From NCBI GenBank assembly GCA_001630475.1, contig KV419397.1:128393-192392 (forward strand): a DNA stretch of 64,000 nucleotides, given 5' to 3'. The translations under genes and the position numbers were made by a program. The notes beneath the pieces were generated by a model that saw nothing but the letters and a program-made list of their open reading frames with translations, did no database searches and had not been told where the DNA came from. Of this stretch, positions 1 through 10,986 are shown piece by piece (positions within the stretch are counted from its first letter, which is position 1; every line of letters begins with the position of its first letter). The stretch comes from Sistotremastrum niveocremeum HHB9708. Lineage: Eukaryota > Basidiomycota > Agaricomycetes > Sistotremastrales > Sistotremastraceae.

Positions 1-285
1 CTAGGGATGAACCTAGACTAGAAGAGGATGAGAATAAATGACTCGAGGACCTAGCGACGAAGTTACGAAGGAAGCCATCTTCCTATCCTCGAAATAACCA
101 AACAGGAATAAATCGGCGGATGCAGCGATGCAGTCACGCCGCAGTGGGTGCGGGATCAATGTATGGAAGGATAAGACAATGCGTTGCGATAGTGAAAGAA
201 ACAATGGAGCAATCGTCTGGATGAACAGACGCTGGAAGACAATAGATAGCGACCCTGGACAGATTGAAACCGGACAAATTTATGA

Positions 286-1158
286 TTATCCTCGTCGACT
301 GACGAAATTCTGTAATATAACAAACATTAGAGAAAAGCACCCTAGGCTAGACAGGGTTTAATACCTCAAGATCTTGCATAGTTGCAACGCCGAGAACAAA
401 TTTTCTTCCCACGTCGGTCACTGTCGCATCACAAGCAAGTTAGCGCCATGATACGATTCACATGCCTCCACCCGAGATGAGCGAGCTGCAACTGAAATAG
501 CATACCCAATGCGAAAATATTGTGGGTCAAGAATTCTTCGAGAACATCCAAGGGCGTATCGGGGGTAATGAGAGTGTAGGGATGTGATGACGAACGTTGG
601 AATTTGACTGTATGCGATTGCACTGAATCATTCTGATACATTGGGGCCCTTGATTAGATATGGAATGACGGTAGCGAACAACTGGAAAGACGTGCGGGAT
701 CGGCAAGACCTTTCTCCCATTTCTCCTTCAAAGTCGCAACCGCAATGTATCCCAGCGGCTTTCGTTCCTTGGACAATACGCTGTGCACATCATTCAGCAA
801 CGCAGGGTGAATCATTGAGGAGGGGATATCTCAATTTGACGATTTCCAAAAGAGGACGGAAACGCACGGGATATGTGAGAAATCTCGCTCGTAGGCTAGC
901 TCAATGGCTCGGGAAATTGATTCATGCTCGGGCAGGCAAAAGGCGGGTGGCAGTTGTAGATCCTAGATACCCGCATCGTCCAAAAGAGATGAGAGCGATG
1001 TCAACCGAAGATCGTCAGTCAGGGATGCGAAGCTCTCAGGGTGGACCCACCTCCACTACTGCACCTCGGTATTTGTCTGATGGTGCTGGGAGTCGAGCAG
1101 GAAGGTCGAATCCGAAAGATGATGATGAGAGCGAAGGGTAAATGGAGGTTGAAGCCAT
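286..1158 (-). CDS. Small protein with a CBS-domain pair
   Basis: Six exons (1158-1051, 962-868, 780-692, 607-506, 420-365, 309-286) join in frame to 157 residues. The N-terminus starts MASTSIYPSLSSS and is followed by KYRGAVVEDLQLPPA. Two CBS halves follow: SRAIELAYERDFSHIPVLS with RKPLGYIAVATLKEKW, then YTLITPDTPLDVLEEFL with LVTDVGRKFVLGVATMQDL. It ends ENFVSRRG. CBS pairs usually bind adenosine nucleotides and regulate partner proteins; no catalytic domain is attached here. Introns are 55-88 bases, longer than elsewhere in the window. The start is the first ATG in frame with the KYRGAVVE block. A 166-codon ORF on the other strand is a shadow. The family call is by motif recognition; the ligand is unknown. 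Confidence 0.8.
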
Positions 1159-3023
1159 TGGATTGTTTGACAAGTTTGTGATGGTGGACTTGGGTTGACG
1201 TGGTCGGACGACGGCGCTGATGGCGCGATGCTTGTTCTCTTGCTACACGACCGTGGCACAATTGGTCTAATGATACACGCTCTCAGGACAACATTGATGA
1301 AAACATGTATTGGACGGCACGCGCTGCTATCTGACCCTATGTCATCCTGATGAACCCTGAATAACACTGCAAGAATTCGCTTTCGCTGTCATACTCATAT
1401 TGCATCCACTGTCGGTCCAGACACCACGCTATACTCTCATAATCGTCTCCATGCGACACAAATATCCCTCCAGACCATATTACGGTCGAGTCCCATCTGC
1501 ACCTATCTGCGCTCGTCAATGAGGATTCAGACTGTTCCACGTAGCGTGGCAGCCTGAGTCGCGTGAAGACTTTGGGATTAATGATCAGAAGTTGGAACTT
1601 CTCAGTAACAGGATAGCAGGTAACAGTCTTGTTCCTTCATGGTGCGTGTATTTTAACATCAATCTTTCCTAGTGATCGCCCTTCGATTTGGAAGCCAACT
1701 GAAAAACACGCGCTGCAGCAGAACTGAAATCTGAAAATGCGGACTTCCCAAAAGAAGTCCAGGACAACGGCAGGAACACTTGAATGGTGCATTGGCTGTC
1801 TTGATACCGCGGCCTTCACAGTGCCAAATATCTAGCCTACGAACCCAAAGGGCTTGCCGAACGTCTTCGCATCTCCTGGACCAATGGCTTTGAGTTCCCC
1901 ATGCCCCTCGGGTTCTAGCCTTTCGGTCTTTCATATTGAGCACGCACGTTGATGCTTGGACCGCGAAACGAACGAAAGCCTCGCTGAAGAATAAAATCTC
2001 ATTCTCGAGTATGTTCACCATCTAACTAAGACATGCAATTGCTCATTGTCTTTGGGCTAGTTTGCTAAAGGCATTCCGGAGTTGATGCAATTCATATCCT
2101 CGCTGTTTACCTGCAGCTAGAAATTCTGGCTTGGCGCTCTCCTATCAATGACGGTGATATGTTCAGCCCACTTGCCAGCTGTTGGACCAGCGAGAAAGGT
2201 ACCGGGACGGCAATGTCGTTGGGGGCCGGCCACAAAGGAGAGATTTCGGTGGCGTGTTCAGACTTCGCGTCACTCATTTCGGGTTGCCATCTTAGTACCG
2301 ATTGAGAGTGCGCTCGTTGTTGGCACTCTGTCCGATCAGTATTGGAAATGAGTCGATCGTCCTACGAAATACGTCTCTTTCTTTGGCTGGAACATCATAA
2401 TATTCGGTATGGATTGTATCGCAAGGATTGTCAGTTCAAGCTGATGCGGATTTAGCAGGGAGCATACGTTCTGTGGACGCAAAAATTTGGAATACATCGA
2501 CGCCGAAAACCTTGTCGACCAGGGTGCTAATGAATAAACCGGCACAACGGAGGCTCGATGAGTACTTGGCTATAGCAAATTAACAAGACGGAGAATCCCG
2601 CCAATGCTGCCGATATCACCCGTGACTGGCATTGCGGCATACGGAGCACGGCGGCCCGCTGTTCTGGCCTCCTCGATTCGGCGCTCGGATGAACTGCGTG
2701 GCGATTCAAGCTTGGAAATGTTGGTTTACATCCAACATATCCGATGATCAACCTTTTATACTAAACGATCATAGATCGCCGACCGGGAGTTCTAGGAATG
2801 AGAGGTGTTCTTCCGTTTATTAACCCATCACACAAAATTGAACTAGAAGTGCCACTCCTGGGCACTGCCAAGACTCTTTGTGAATGGAGCTTTTGCTCAC
2901 CTGAGTGAGCTCGAAAGCTCGAGGCATGTCAGCTTTCCGAGCCTTCCGCTATTGGAAAACTACGTATAAAGGGATTGGCTAACTAGTCGCTGAAGTTTAG
3001 AGCTGTCATCTCAGTCCGCAATC
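1159..3023. other. Intergenic, no gene recognised
   Basis: About 1.9 kb upstream of both the CBS gene and the esterase. Short open frames occur on both strands (for example 1659-2021 minus), but none shows a family motif or joins across plausible splice sites. The last few hundred bases must hold the esterase promoter. Confidence 0.5.
2965..2971 (+). promoter_or_regulatory. TATA-like box of the esterase gene
   Basis: TATAAAG lies 53 bases before the ATG at 3024, a normal spacing for a short fungal 5' leader. Confidence 0.5.
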
Positions 3024-4245
3024 ATGACTTCCAAACGCTCTGGGTTCATCGCTCTGGCCTACGCCTTCACTGTCGTACTCGCACAAACATGTATGTACCG
3101 ATTGAATCTATTAATTATCAGCGCTGATCGTCTTTGCAGGTCCTCCGCAGATTTTCTGCCCCGTAACATACAGCGATGCCAAGCTTCCCGATCCCTTCAC
3201 TTTCTTCGGCGGCTCTCCCGTGCAGACAAAGGCTGACTGGGCTTGCCGTGCTGCAGAAATCGACGCTCTCTTCCAGAAAGACGAACTGGGTGCCATACCC
3301 GGCCCTCCTACAACCTTGACTGCGAGCTACTCCAACAAGGTTCTCACCATCACCGTTTCTAATGGCGGAACTTCAATCTCATTCGCACCGACAATCACTT
3401 ATCCTACCACCGGAAGCGCCCCATACCCAGCCATCATCGCGTATGACGGTGGAAGCATTCCCATCCCCAACACCGTCGCCACCATCAACTTCAACATCGA
3501 CGAGTTTGCCCAGCAGAATGACGGAACTAGCCGTGGAGTGGGCAAATTCTATACATTATTCGGGTCGAACGCATCTGCAGGTGCTATGGCGGCTTGGGCT
3601 TGGGGAGTCAGTCGCATCATCGACGCACTTCAGATCACCCCGTCGGCGAATATCAACCTCTCCAAGATCGGTGTCACAGGCTGCTCCCGAAACGGCAAAG
3701 GAGCCTTTGTAGCCGGCGCCTTCGACTCTCGTATTGCCCTTACTATTCCTCAAGAATCAGGTTCAGGAGGTGCCGCATGCTGGCGCATTTCCGACTGGCA
3801 GTTAGCTCAGGGAACTAACGTCCAGACCGCCCACGAAATCGTCACCGAGAACGTCTGGTTCTCCACCCTCTTCAATCCCTTCGTCAACGTCATCCCTACA
3901 CTTCCCTTCGATCATCATCTTCTCGCCGGTCTCGTCGCTCCTCGTGGTCTCTTCGTCATCGAGAACACGGAGTACGATTGGCTTGGTAGTCAATCGACAA
4001 ACGGTTGCATGAGAGCAGGCCAAGAAGTCTACAAAGCCCTCGGTGCAGCTGACAGCATGGGTTTCTCCCAGATCGGAAATCATCCTCATTGCCAATTCCC
4101 TTCTTCACAGCAAGGAAATCTGACGAACTTTATCAACAAGTTCCTCCTCGGCCAGAACACGAATACGAACATCATTGTTTCGGACGGTAGCTTCACCTTC
4201 AACAAAGCTCAATGGATCGACTGGACTACTCCGACTCTGTCGTAG
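3024..4245 (+). CDS. Secreted glucuronoyl methylesterase (CE15)
   Basis: Two exons (3024-3090, 3140-4245; 49-base intron) encode 390 residues. A signal peptide (MTSKRSGFIALAYAFTVVLA) leads into CPPQIFCP. The serine-hydrolase core has the CE15 signature GCSRNGKGA (nucleophile Ser), the block IPQESGSGG, and a C-terminal GNHPHCQFP that supplies the catalytic His. CE15 enzymes cleave the ester between 4-O-methyl-glucuronic acid of xylan and lignin alcohols, so this is a wood or litter decay enzyme acting outside the cell. There is no CBM1 cellulose-binding module at either end, unlike some homologues. The length fits a catalytic domain alone. The splice join creates TGT (Cys) and restores the conserved N-terminal CPP. 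Family assignment is strong; substrate preference is inferred. Confidence 0.93.
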
Positions 4246-4763
4246 ACGAGTTGCCGTTGCTTGGATGTTCTAGTTTTGCGGTGACACTCAGGCTCGTGTG
4301 CGAGCAGACCAGTACGACATTAATACTTATTGTCTTCACTATCGCTTTTTCGATCTCTTACGAGACCGACATGATTAGTCAGTCATAGTCGTAATGAGAC
4401 GCGCTCATTGTACATGTCGATTCCAAGACCTGAATATCGAGATTATCCGACGCATATATACTTCACTCGTGGACACATGGATTTGCTTCCGCTCTCGATG
4501 TCCAAGCGTCGGCTGCGCTGAGTGTGGTGATATTAATAGCTCAGATTAGAGAATCACTCCATGTGCACATATGTATCCATGTGGCATTACTTCTGATTAT
4601 ATCGCGATATCGATTAGCACTGCTCCTCTGCGAGTTGAAGTCAGTGGCATCCACAAATTTCGACAATATCCAGCCCTCTTTCCAAAAATGAAGCTTTCAT
4701 CTTCAATTGACTTCGGCGCCTCTTACCCCCCGCCCAAGTTGCCTTCAAGCTGTAAATGCCAGG
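4246..4763. other. Intergenic
   Basis: A 3' region of the esterase followed by the leader of the DUF6535 gene. No ORF or RNA gene is recognised. Confidence 0.5.
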
Positions 4764-7372
4764 ATGGCATCCCCTCAGCCATCCAGCTCGGCGATCCAAA
4801 GTCCCGATAACCCGCAAACGCAACTCCCTTCAGAACTATCATCTCTCGTAAAAGCATTCCTCGAAACCCAGACAGAGCTCCTTCGAAGACAAGATGAAAA
4901 TCACAAAGAAATCGCCGGACTACTACGAACTCAAGTCAAATACCTCAGCACTCTCCAACAACAAGTTCTGAGCGGTCAGCCACACACTCCCTCAAGCTTG
5001 ACAGTTCTGATACTGACAAATCAACAGATGAAAAGCCTCTGAATCCGCGTAAATGGAACGACGAGTCGGGATGGGCGGCAGTGTTCAAATCAGCCATAAC
5101 GCAAACCAGAGAAGTCGCAGAGGTGTGGAAGACAGGAATGGATGTCAACCTCGTTTTCGTAGGCCACCTTACTTTTTCTGATACGTCTCAGATCTCATTA
5201 GCTTTGATTTGTAGATCGCACTGTTCCTGACAGTCGTCACGGCATTCTTGATCCCCGCTATACAAAATATTGGGCCTCAAGCTGGTGATAATACAGAAAA
5301 TGCCACAGCACAGCCGTCCCTCTCAGCAGAAATCGCTGCTCTGCTCTTTTACTCGTCCCTAATCATCAGCGTACGTGGCATATATCTCTATCCCTATCAA
5401 TATTCCACCAGCTCAATCCACGACTCCAGATCCTCACAGCAATCCTATCCGTCCTGATGCGTCAATGGATCGGCAAGCTGATCAGCAATCCACCCAGTAA
5501 ACGATACAAAGACCGTGCAATGCGCCACGTCGAAATGCGAGACCTCGCCGAAAAATCAATCCTCTTCCTCCTCAAAATCCTCAACATGTCCTTAATCCTC
5601 TCCATCGGCCTCTTCGTCGCAGGCCTGCTCTACCAACTATGGGCTCTCTCAGCTTCATTCCGCTCTCAACAATCCGTCATTCTTATCACCGCTATTGTCG
5701 GTTCACTCTTTACGGTCCTCGTCACTGTCGTTGGAGGGTTCACGACGGCACATGCGGTGTATCACAAGAATTCTCCATTTTCCAATATCCTATCCGATTT
5801 CCTCCGGAACATCATCAGCCGCTCCTCATTCTGGAGTAAACATCTCCTAGATTCGCCTCAAAAGACATCCTGGACATCCGACTCCAAGCTCTGTTATTAC
5901 CGCCTCGTACAAGAAACGACCGATCCCTTAATCCTTGATTCTGCAGCTCCGCTCCTTCAATGGAACCGCCTGGACGAAACGGTAGCAGGACCTTATCTAG
6001 ATGCAGCTCTCCGAGTCTTAGCTACCGATTCATCCACACAAGCCCGTCTCACAATGACAATGCACCTCCAAGAAGCCGACCTCAAAGATTTCTCTTCACT
6101 CGTTCTCCACCCACCTCTCAAGCCGATATTCAAACAACTAGAATGGACACTCTCAGCACGATACAACGACGCTCTTCGAATTCGAGCAGATCATCGCCGG
6201 ATATACTTTACGGTGATTCTCAAGTTGATGCAATGCCACACCTCGTTCGATCTATGGAAAGAAGGCGACTTATTTGAAGATTCCCTATCGCGCGCTCTTC
6301 GATCTAATGGACGTTCTTTTCCTGACTGCGACTGGTCAGATCATCCTTTCTCACAAGCCCTTCACGAATTCACGATTCTGCGCAAAACACTCCCGAAACC
6401 CGATCTTCTCAGAATCCTCAATCGCGCCGGCCTAACTCGAATCTCACTCCTCCTCTCTCTACTCCATGTCCGGCCTTCCGCGGAAGTCCCCTGGTCGTCC
6501 ATCGAGCCTATTCTGGATCTTATAATCGCAAAAGACGATTACCAAATCCTAGACTCCCTCGATGCCGCCTTTCCTCCTACATCTCCCTCTCAACCCTATG
6601 ACCGAATCCACACCACATCCCTCCGATTCCTCCTCTTCATCACAACACGCATCACTCCCCCATCCTCAATCCTCATCCCCCCATCCTTCGATCCATCCCA
6701 CGCAATCCACACAGCTATCCAGTCCCCTGAAATACTCCGTATGACACGTGCGGAATTAGCAAGACATTTCGACGCACTTATGGGATTTGTGGCTAGGTGT
6801 CCTTTGGAGAGGATTAGCGGGAAGGAGGGGTTGGGGGTTTTCTTGGAGAGGTGTGTGTGTGATGAAGGGAGGTTGTTGCATGTTGGGACTAGGGATGCTG
6901 CGAGGAGGTATTTGGATGAGAATCGTGCGTCCTTTCCTTCTCAGTATTCGGTGGGTGATGCTGATTTTTGGGGCGGGGCGGTAGAGTTGTGGCTGAAGAG
7001 AGATGTGGAGGAACGGGAGACGTATGAAAATTCATCTTGGAGATATTCAGGTGCGCCATTTCAATTTCTTTCTCCTAGGCCCGCTCCGATGATATTAATG
7101 CACATTCAGGCGATCCATCCGCTCCAAGTCCAACGCTAACTACTCTGAATCTAACCCGTACACGAACGCGCACGCGCACGTCATCTATCCACTCCGTGCA
7201 CTCTGTTCATTCAGTCCATTCGGCGCGTTCGGTGAATATATCTCCACCAAGTCCTTCTTCGCCTACCCGAGCTAGACTTCCTACACAATCTCGGGAACGC
7301 GGACACGGACAGCTGCCGCCGCCTTCGTCGTATATAAGTCTGGAGATGCAAAGACCTCAACCTCGGATCTAA
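4764..7372 (+). CDS. DUF6535 domain membrane protein
   Basis: Five exons (4764-4974, 5028-5158, 5215-5370, 5430-7050, 7110-7372) sum to 2382 bases, 793 residues. Residues about 80-250 match DUF6535 as I know it from Agaricomycetes: WKTGMDVNLVFIALFLTVVT, then further helices near ILTAILSVLMRQW and a hydrophobic pair around SLILSIGLFVAGLLYQLWAL. The large following region is soluble and helical. Splicing the last 59-base intron replaces a short dead end by a Ser/Thr/Arg-rich tail with an RTRTRTRT run and repeated SVHSVHS units. The function of DUF6535 proteins is unknown; they are typically expanded in mushrooms. An earlier in-frame ATG was not chosen because MASPQPSSS gives the usual Ser/Pro start. 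Confidence 0.8.
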
Positions 7373-8452
7373 TTTAATCCCAACACCAACATTGTCATCG
7401 AAGTGCGAAACGTTAATGTCAATCTCGAATAAATCGAAACGACCCGGATGGGGAGGAAGACGAAGACGTGCGTCGACGATCTTGGACTACGGACCGAAAT
7501 AGCTGTTAGCTCTTTATGCTCCCATCCGCCCCTTTCAAGACCGGCGTACGTACACACATCTATCTGCATATCCAGAACATGCAGACTGCCAAAAATTCCA
7601 GCTTCCCAGAGATAGACACTGGCGCCCAAGAAACGCCACCCCACAATAAATGAGTACACCTCGACGACGACTTCCCTACCACGATGCTACTCAATCAAGT
7701 CACATGCTGTCTTCACCACAATAGTACTCCTCTCAGTCTCATGCCAGTGTGGAACTCAACGCATCGCCCGATCCATTGTATTCTCCTATTCCTTACACGC
7801 TCTACGCTCCACGCTCCGCGTTCACGTCTGTTTATATGATGGTGGACTTTTGATACTCTTTCGTTTCGAAGATCATGTGAATGTCCCATTTGTTTAGGAG
7901 TGAGTGAGTGAGTCTGTTGCCTTGACGTCGGCCTCCTCTGGATCTGTGCATATGCATATGCATGTACAGGTTTCGTATCCATTGACATAGGCGTGTAGGA
8001 CAAGGACATCATGCGGTGCGCGGTGAACTGGAACACTAAATGTATGTGTTAATCTTAGGAATTCGAAGCGTATATGTTTCTAATGTAATCGTCCAATAAC
8101 AATATATCAATACTCTCATCTATAATCCCACATCGTTACAAATTCCACTCGCACGTAGATCCATCAATCGAACCCATCAATCACCATCCCATTGACAACC
8201 ACTCCAACCAACCCAACCAATCCTAATCAGACTCACGACTCTCACAGAAGCTCACAACGGCTCGACTAATAGTACTCTGAAACTGAAAGTTGATCAAAAT
8301 CAAATGTAAAGCGTTTCATCGTATTCGGTACACATGTACAGTACTGCATTTTCTTCCATGTGTTATACTAATCCACTCAAAACCCGCGTTTGAAGGATAT
8401 AAACAAAGAACGACTCTCGACTCGATTAATAACCTACGCGACTCGACTCGAC
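7373..8452. other. Intergenic between convergent genes
   Basis: About 1.1 kb between the DUF6535 gene and the convergent GPCR gene. It holds low-complexity stretches rich in Arg/Thr-like codons and short minus-strand frames without family signals. I see no gene. Confidence 0.5.
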
Positions 8453-10142
8453 TCATTTCCATCCCCTCCTCTCTTCATACCTCTCCTGCGGTGTCTCAGG
8501 CCTCTGACTCTGAGGTTCCCTCCGCTCAAGATCAACCATATCCCACCTCTCCGATTCCCCACTCTTCAATCCCTCATGGCCCATACTTTCTCTGAGGGTC
8601 CTATCATCATCCCCATCTCCTTCCAAATCGCTATAATCACTCCCCTCATCATGCTCTTCATCGTGCCCATGTCCATGCTCGCCATCCTCCCCATGTCCAT
8701 GCCCGCGCTGTGACCGTCGAGGCGACCGGAAATTGGAAGAACGAGCAGAGTATGGCGGGTGACGAGGTGAATGAGGATCCAGATCTTCAATATCAAACAT
8801 ATACCCATCTTCTACTATTCGCAGCGTCGCACTTCCTCCTGATCCTCCTGAGCCGTCGGTTTTGGATCGTGATAAATCGGCCCCTCCCCTTTCCTCATCG
8901 TATTTCTCGGTGGAAGGGTCAAAGGCGCGAGTTCTAGAGTTGGAAGTGGAGTTGGGAGGGGGAGGGAATGGTTTGACGGGATCCGCGAAGGGGTCGATAG
9001 AGTCGACTCGTGGAGGAATCCCCTGCTCACCATGCTCGTGCTCGTTAACACTCGCAGGCATAACAAACGGCGTAACATGCATCCCCTTGACAAACTCCCC
9101 ACTCTTCCTGGGCGTCTCCAACACCGGCATAGTCTCCACACTCGGGAAAATCCTCCTCGTCGTCAACAACAAAACCGCGTTCACAAACCCATTCAAATTA
9201 AACACAAAGTCCGCCGCTACCGTCCATCCAAACGGCACCCTATGTCCTCCAAATGCAGATAGACGGGCTAAAGCGATAGGGAGGACTAGAAGTGTATAAG
9301 CGACGGGATACCAGATCATGTGAGAGACTGTTTTGAGCATTGCGCTGTCTACGTCGTCTCTGCATAGACGGAGTTCCCAGGAGAGGGAACGGGAGATGTG
9401 GATGATGCGCATTTTACGGCCTTTGCCTATGATGTTGCCTCGCATGCGGAAGAAGACGAGGATGTAGATTAGGAATGAGAGGCCTGCGCTTAGGAACATC
9501 TGCACCAGAGTCAGTAAAGGGGAGGAGAGGAGGGCCTCCCTGCGGTCGCCGAAAGGAGGGACGTACGAAGAGATATTCGAGATAACGTTGGGCTTTGGGA
9601 TAGAGATCTGTGATCCAGCACCAATATCCTGATACACCGAAATAGGGCCCAAGATCTTCTTTCTGAATCGCCACTGGTCCTACGAACACCACGACGCCCA
9701 CAAGGGACCATACGCCACATAAAACGGCTATCATCTCTTTCCTAGTCGAGCGAAAGCGGAGAAAGAGGAGGTTGAATATATGTCCTGCAATGACAAGATT
9801 CCAAAGCGCCGTAGCGACATTCCCCGCATTTTTCCACCCTCCTTGCATATAACATAGCGGGCCATAGGTAACATCTCCAGTTATAATCCATCGAAGGGAG
9901 ATGGTAGAGCCGACGGATTGGATGAGGTTGGCGATGAGGAGGGAGGAGTAGTAGGGAGTGACGTGGGTGCGTGGGAAGAGCGATTCGCCGGAGAGTTTTT
10001 TGTATGATTGGAAGAGGGCGATGGAGAGGACGGAGAGGAGGGAGAGGAGTGCGGAAGCTACCAGAGCTGCGACACTTGATCGTTCGGAGGGAGAGTAGGT
10101 CACTTGCAGGGCGGACTGTTCACTCATCGCAGTGACCGGCAC
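8453..10142 (-). CDS. Seven-transmembrane GPCR (fungal cAMP-receptor/Git3-like type)
   Basis: Two exons (10142-9567, 9499-8453; 67-base intron, phase 0) give 540 residues. About seven hydrophobic helices occur: AALVASALLSLLSVLSIALF, the region around SSLLIANLIQSVGSTISL, ATALWNLVIAGHIFNLLFL, the AVLCGVWSLVGVVVFVGPVA helix, MFLSAGLSFLIYILVFFRMR spanning the splice join, MIWYPVAYTLLVLPIALARL, and VAADFVFNLNGFVNAVLLLT. The basic third cytoplasmic loop and conserved FFRMRG fit fungal nutrient or cAMP-like receptors. The long C-terminal tail is Ser/Asp-rich with a His-rich patch (GHGHGEDGEHGHGHDEEH). The protein should sit in the plasma membrane and signal through G-alpha; two G-alpha genes lie in this window but not next to it. 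The true start may be the internal MSEQSALQ at 10127. Confidence 0.8.
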
Positions 10143-10196
10143 TGGAGAACACGGGGAAGAGCGGGCGAGTATAAGAGCGAGTTGAGATCATTGTTG

Positions 10197-10725
10197 TCAG
10201 TGTTGAGCGATAGCCGGAGTTGCTATGCGATCAGAGAATGGTATCTTCAACAATGCACCAAATGAATCTTGGACTACAATTGCTGATCCCGTCACCGACG
10301 ACGACGAGAGTGATTGATTGATCTCTTGATCGATTGGATGACACGGTGTACGTCGCGGTCCAGCCAGACTAGCCACAGTTATTATCCTGCTCCGAGGCCG
10401 AGAGAGAACATGGGGCGGTAGCAGAATATCCATTCCCGGTGGAGCACTCTCCCCATCCGAATTCACGAATACAGGTCCGGTATCCTCGTCCTCGTCGTCT
10501 TCCACGTCCGGCAGAGCATACACACAACTCCGAGCATCGCACATCCCCCCTCTTCTCACCAGTCCAATCCGGACAAAAATCGACCGCAAACTCGAATTCT
10601 CGACCTCCAGCCTGCATTGCATTACGTAATCCACTCCGCCCCAAAGATTCGTCGCGCTCTCAAAAAAATTCATCGAGCTCGCTGTACGGCGCGACGAGCA
10701 CGTACGTTTGCTTTGGTGATCGCAT
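10197..10725 (-). pseudogene. Unknown ORF with a likely frameshift in an A7/T7 run
   Basis: An ATG at 10725 opens a frame (MRSPKQTYVLVAPYSELDEF) that stops just after a run of seven T on the coding strand (10668-10662). Dropping one T would lead without break into the frame that stays open to 10197 (ESATNLWGGVDYVMQCRLEV, then an acidic DVEDDEDEDTG stretch). I do not recognise the family. The frame lies head to head with the desaturase, 261 bases from its ATG, so it may be a true divergent gene with a sequencing slip, a decayed gene, or chance. Codon use looks natural, but there is no homology evidence. Confidence 0.4.
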
Positions 10726-10986
10726 AGAGGCGTTGAGAGTATTATTTGGGAATTAAGGAGAGTGGAAGACACGGTCTAGAGCGCGCACAGGGCCGAGTAG
10801 AGATCTTTGGGGACCAAGCATTCCGGCAACCCACTCCTTTTCGTTTTACCCCGACCGGTAATATATAGTCCTCCCCAACCTCACCTCCACCACCACACCT
10901 CACTCTCTTCCCTTCCACGCTCCTCCCTCCTCCTCCTCCCTCTTCCACGCCCCCGACGCTCACGGACACCGCTCACTGCGTTCGCA

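Noticed and set aside
641-1141. A 166-codon open frame on the plus strand.
   Set aside because: It lies antisense to the well-supported CBS-pair exons, has no ATG at its given start (TTG) and no motif.
8862-9299. A 145-codon plus frame.
   Set aside because: Antisense shadow of the GPCR coding region.
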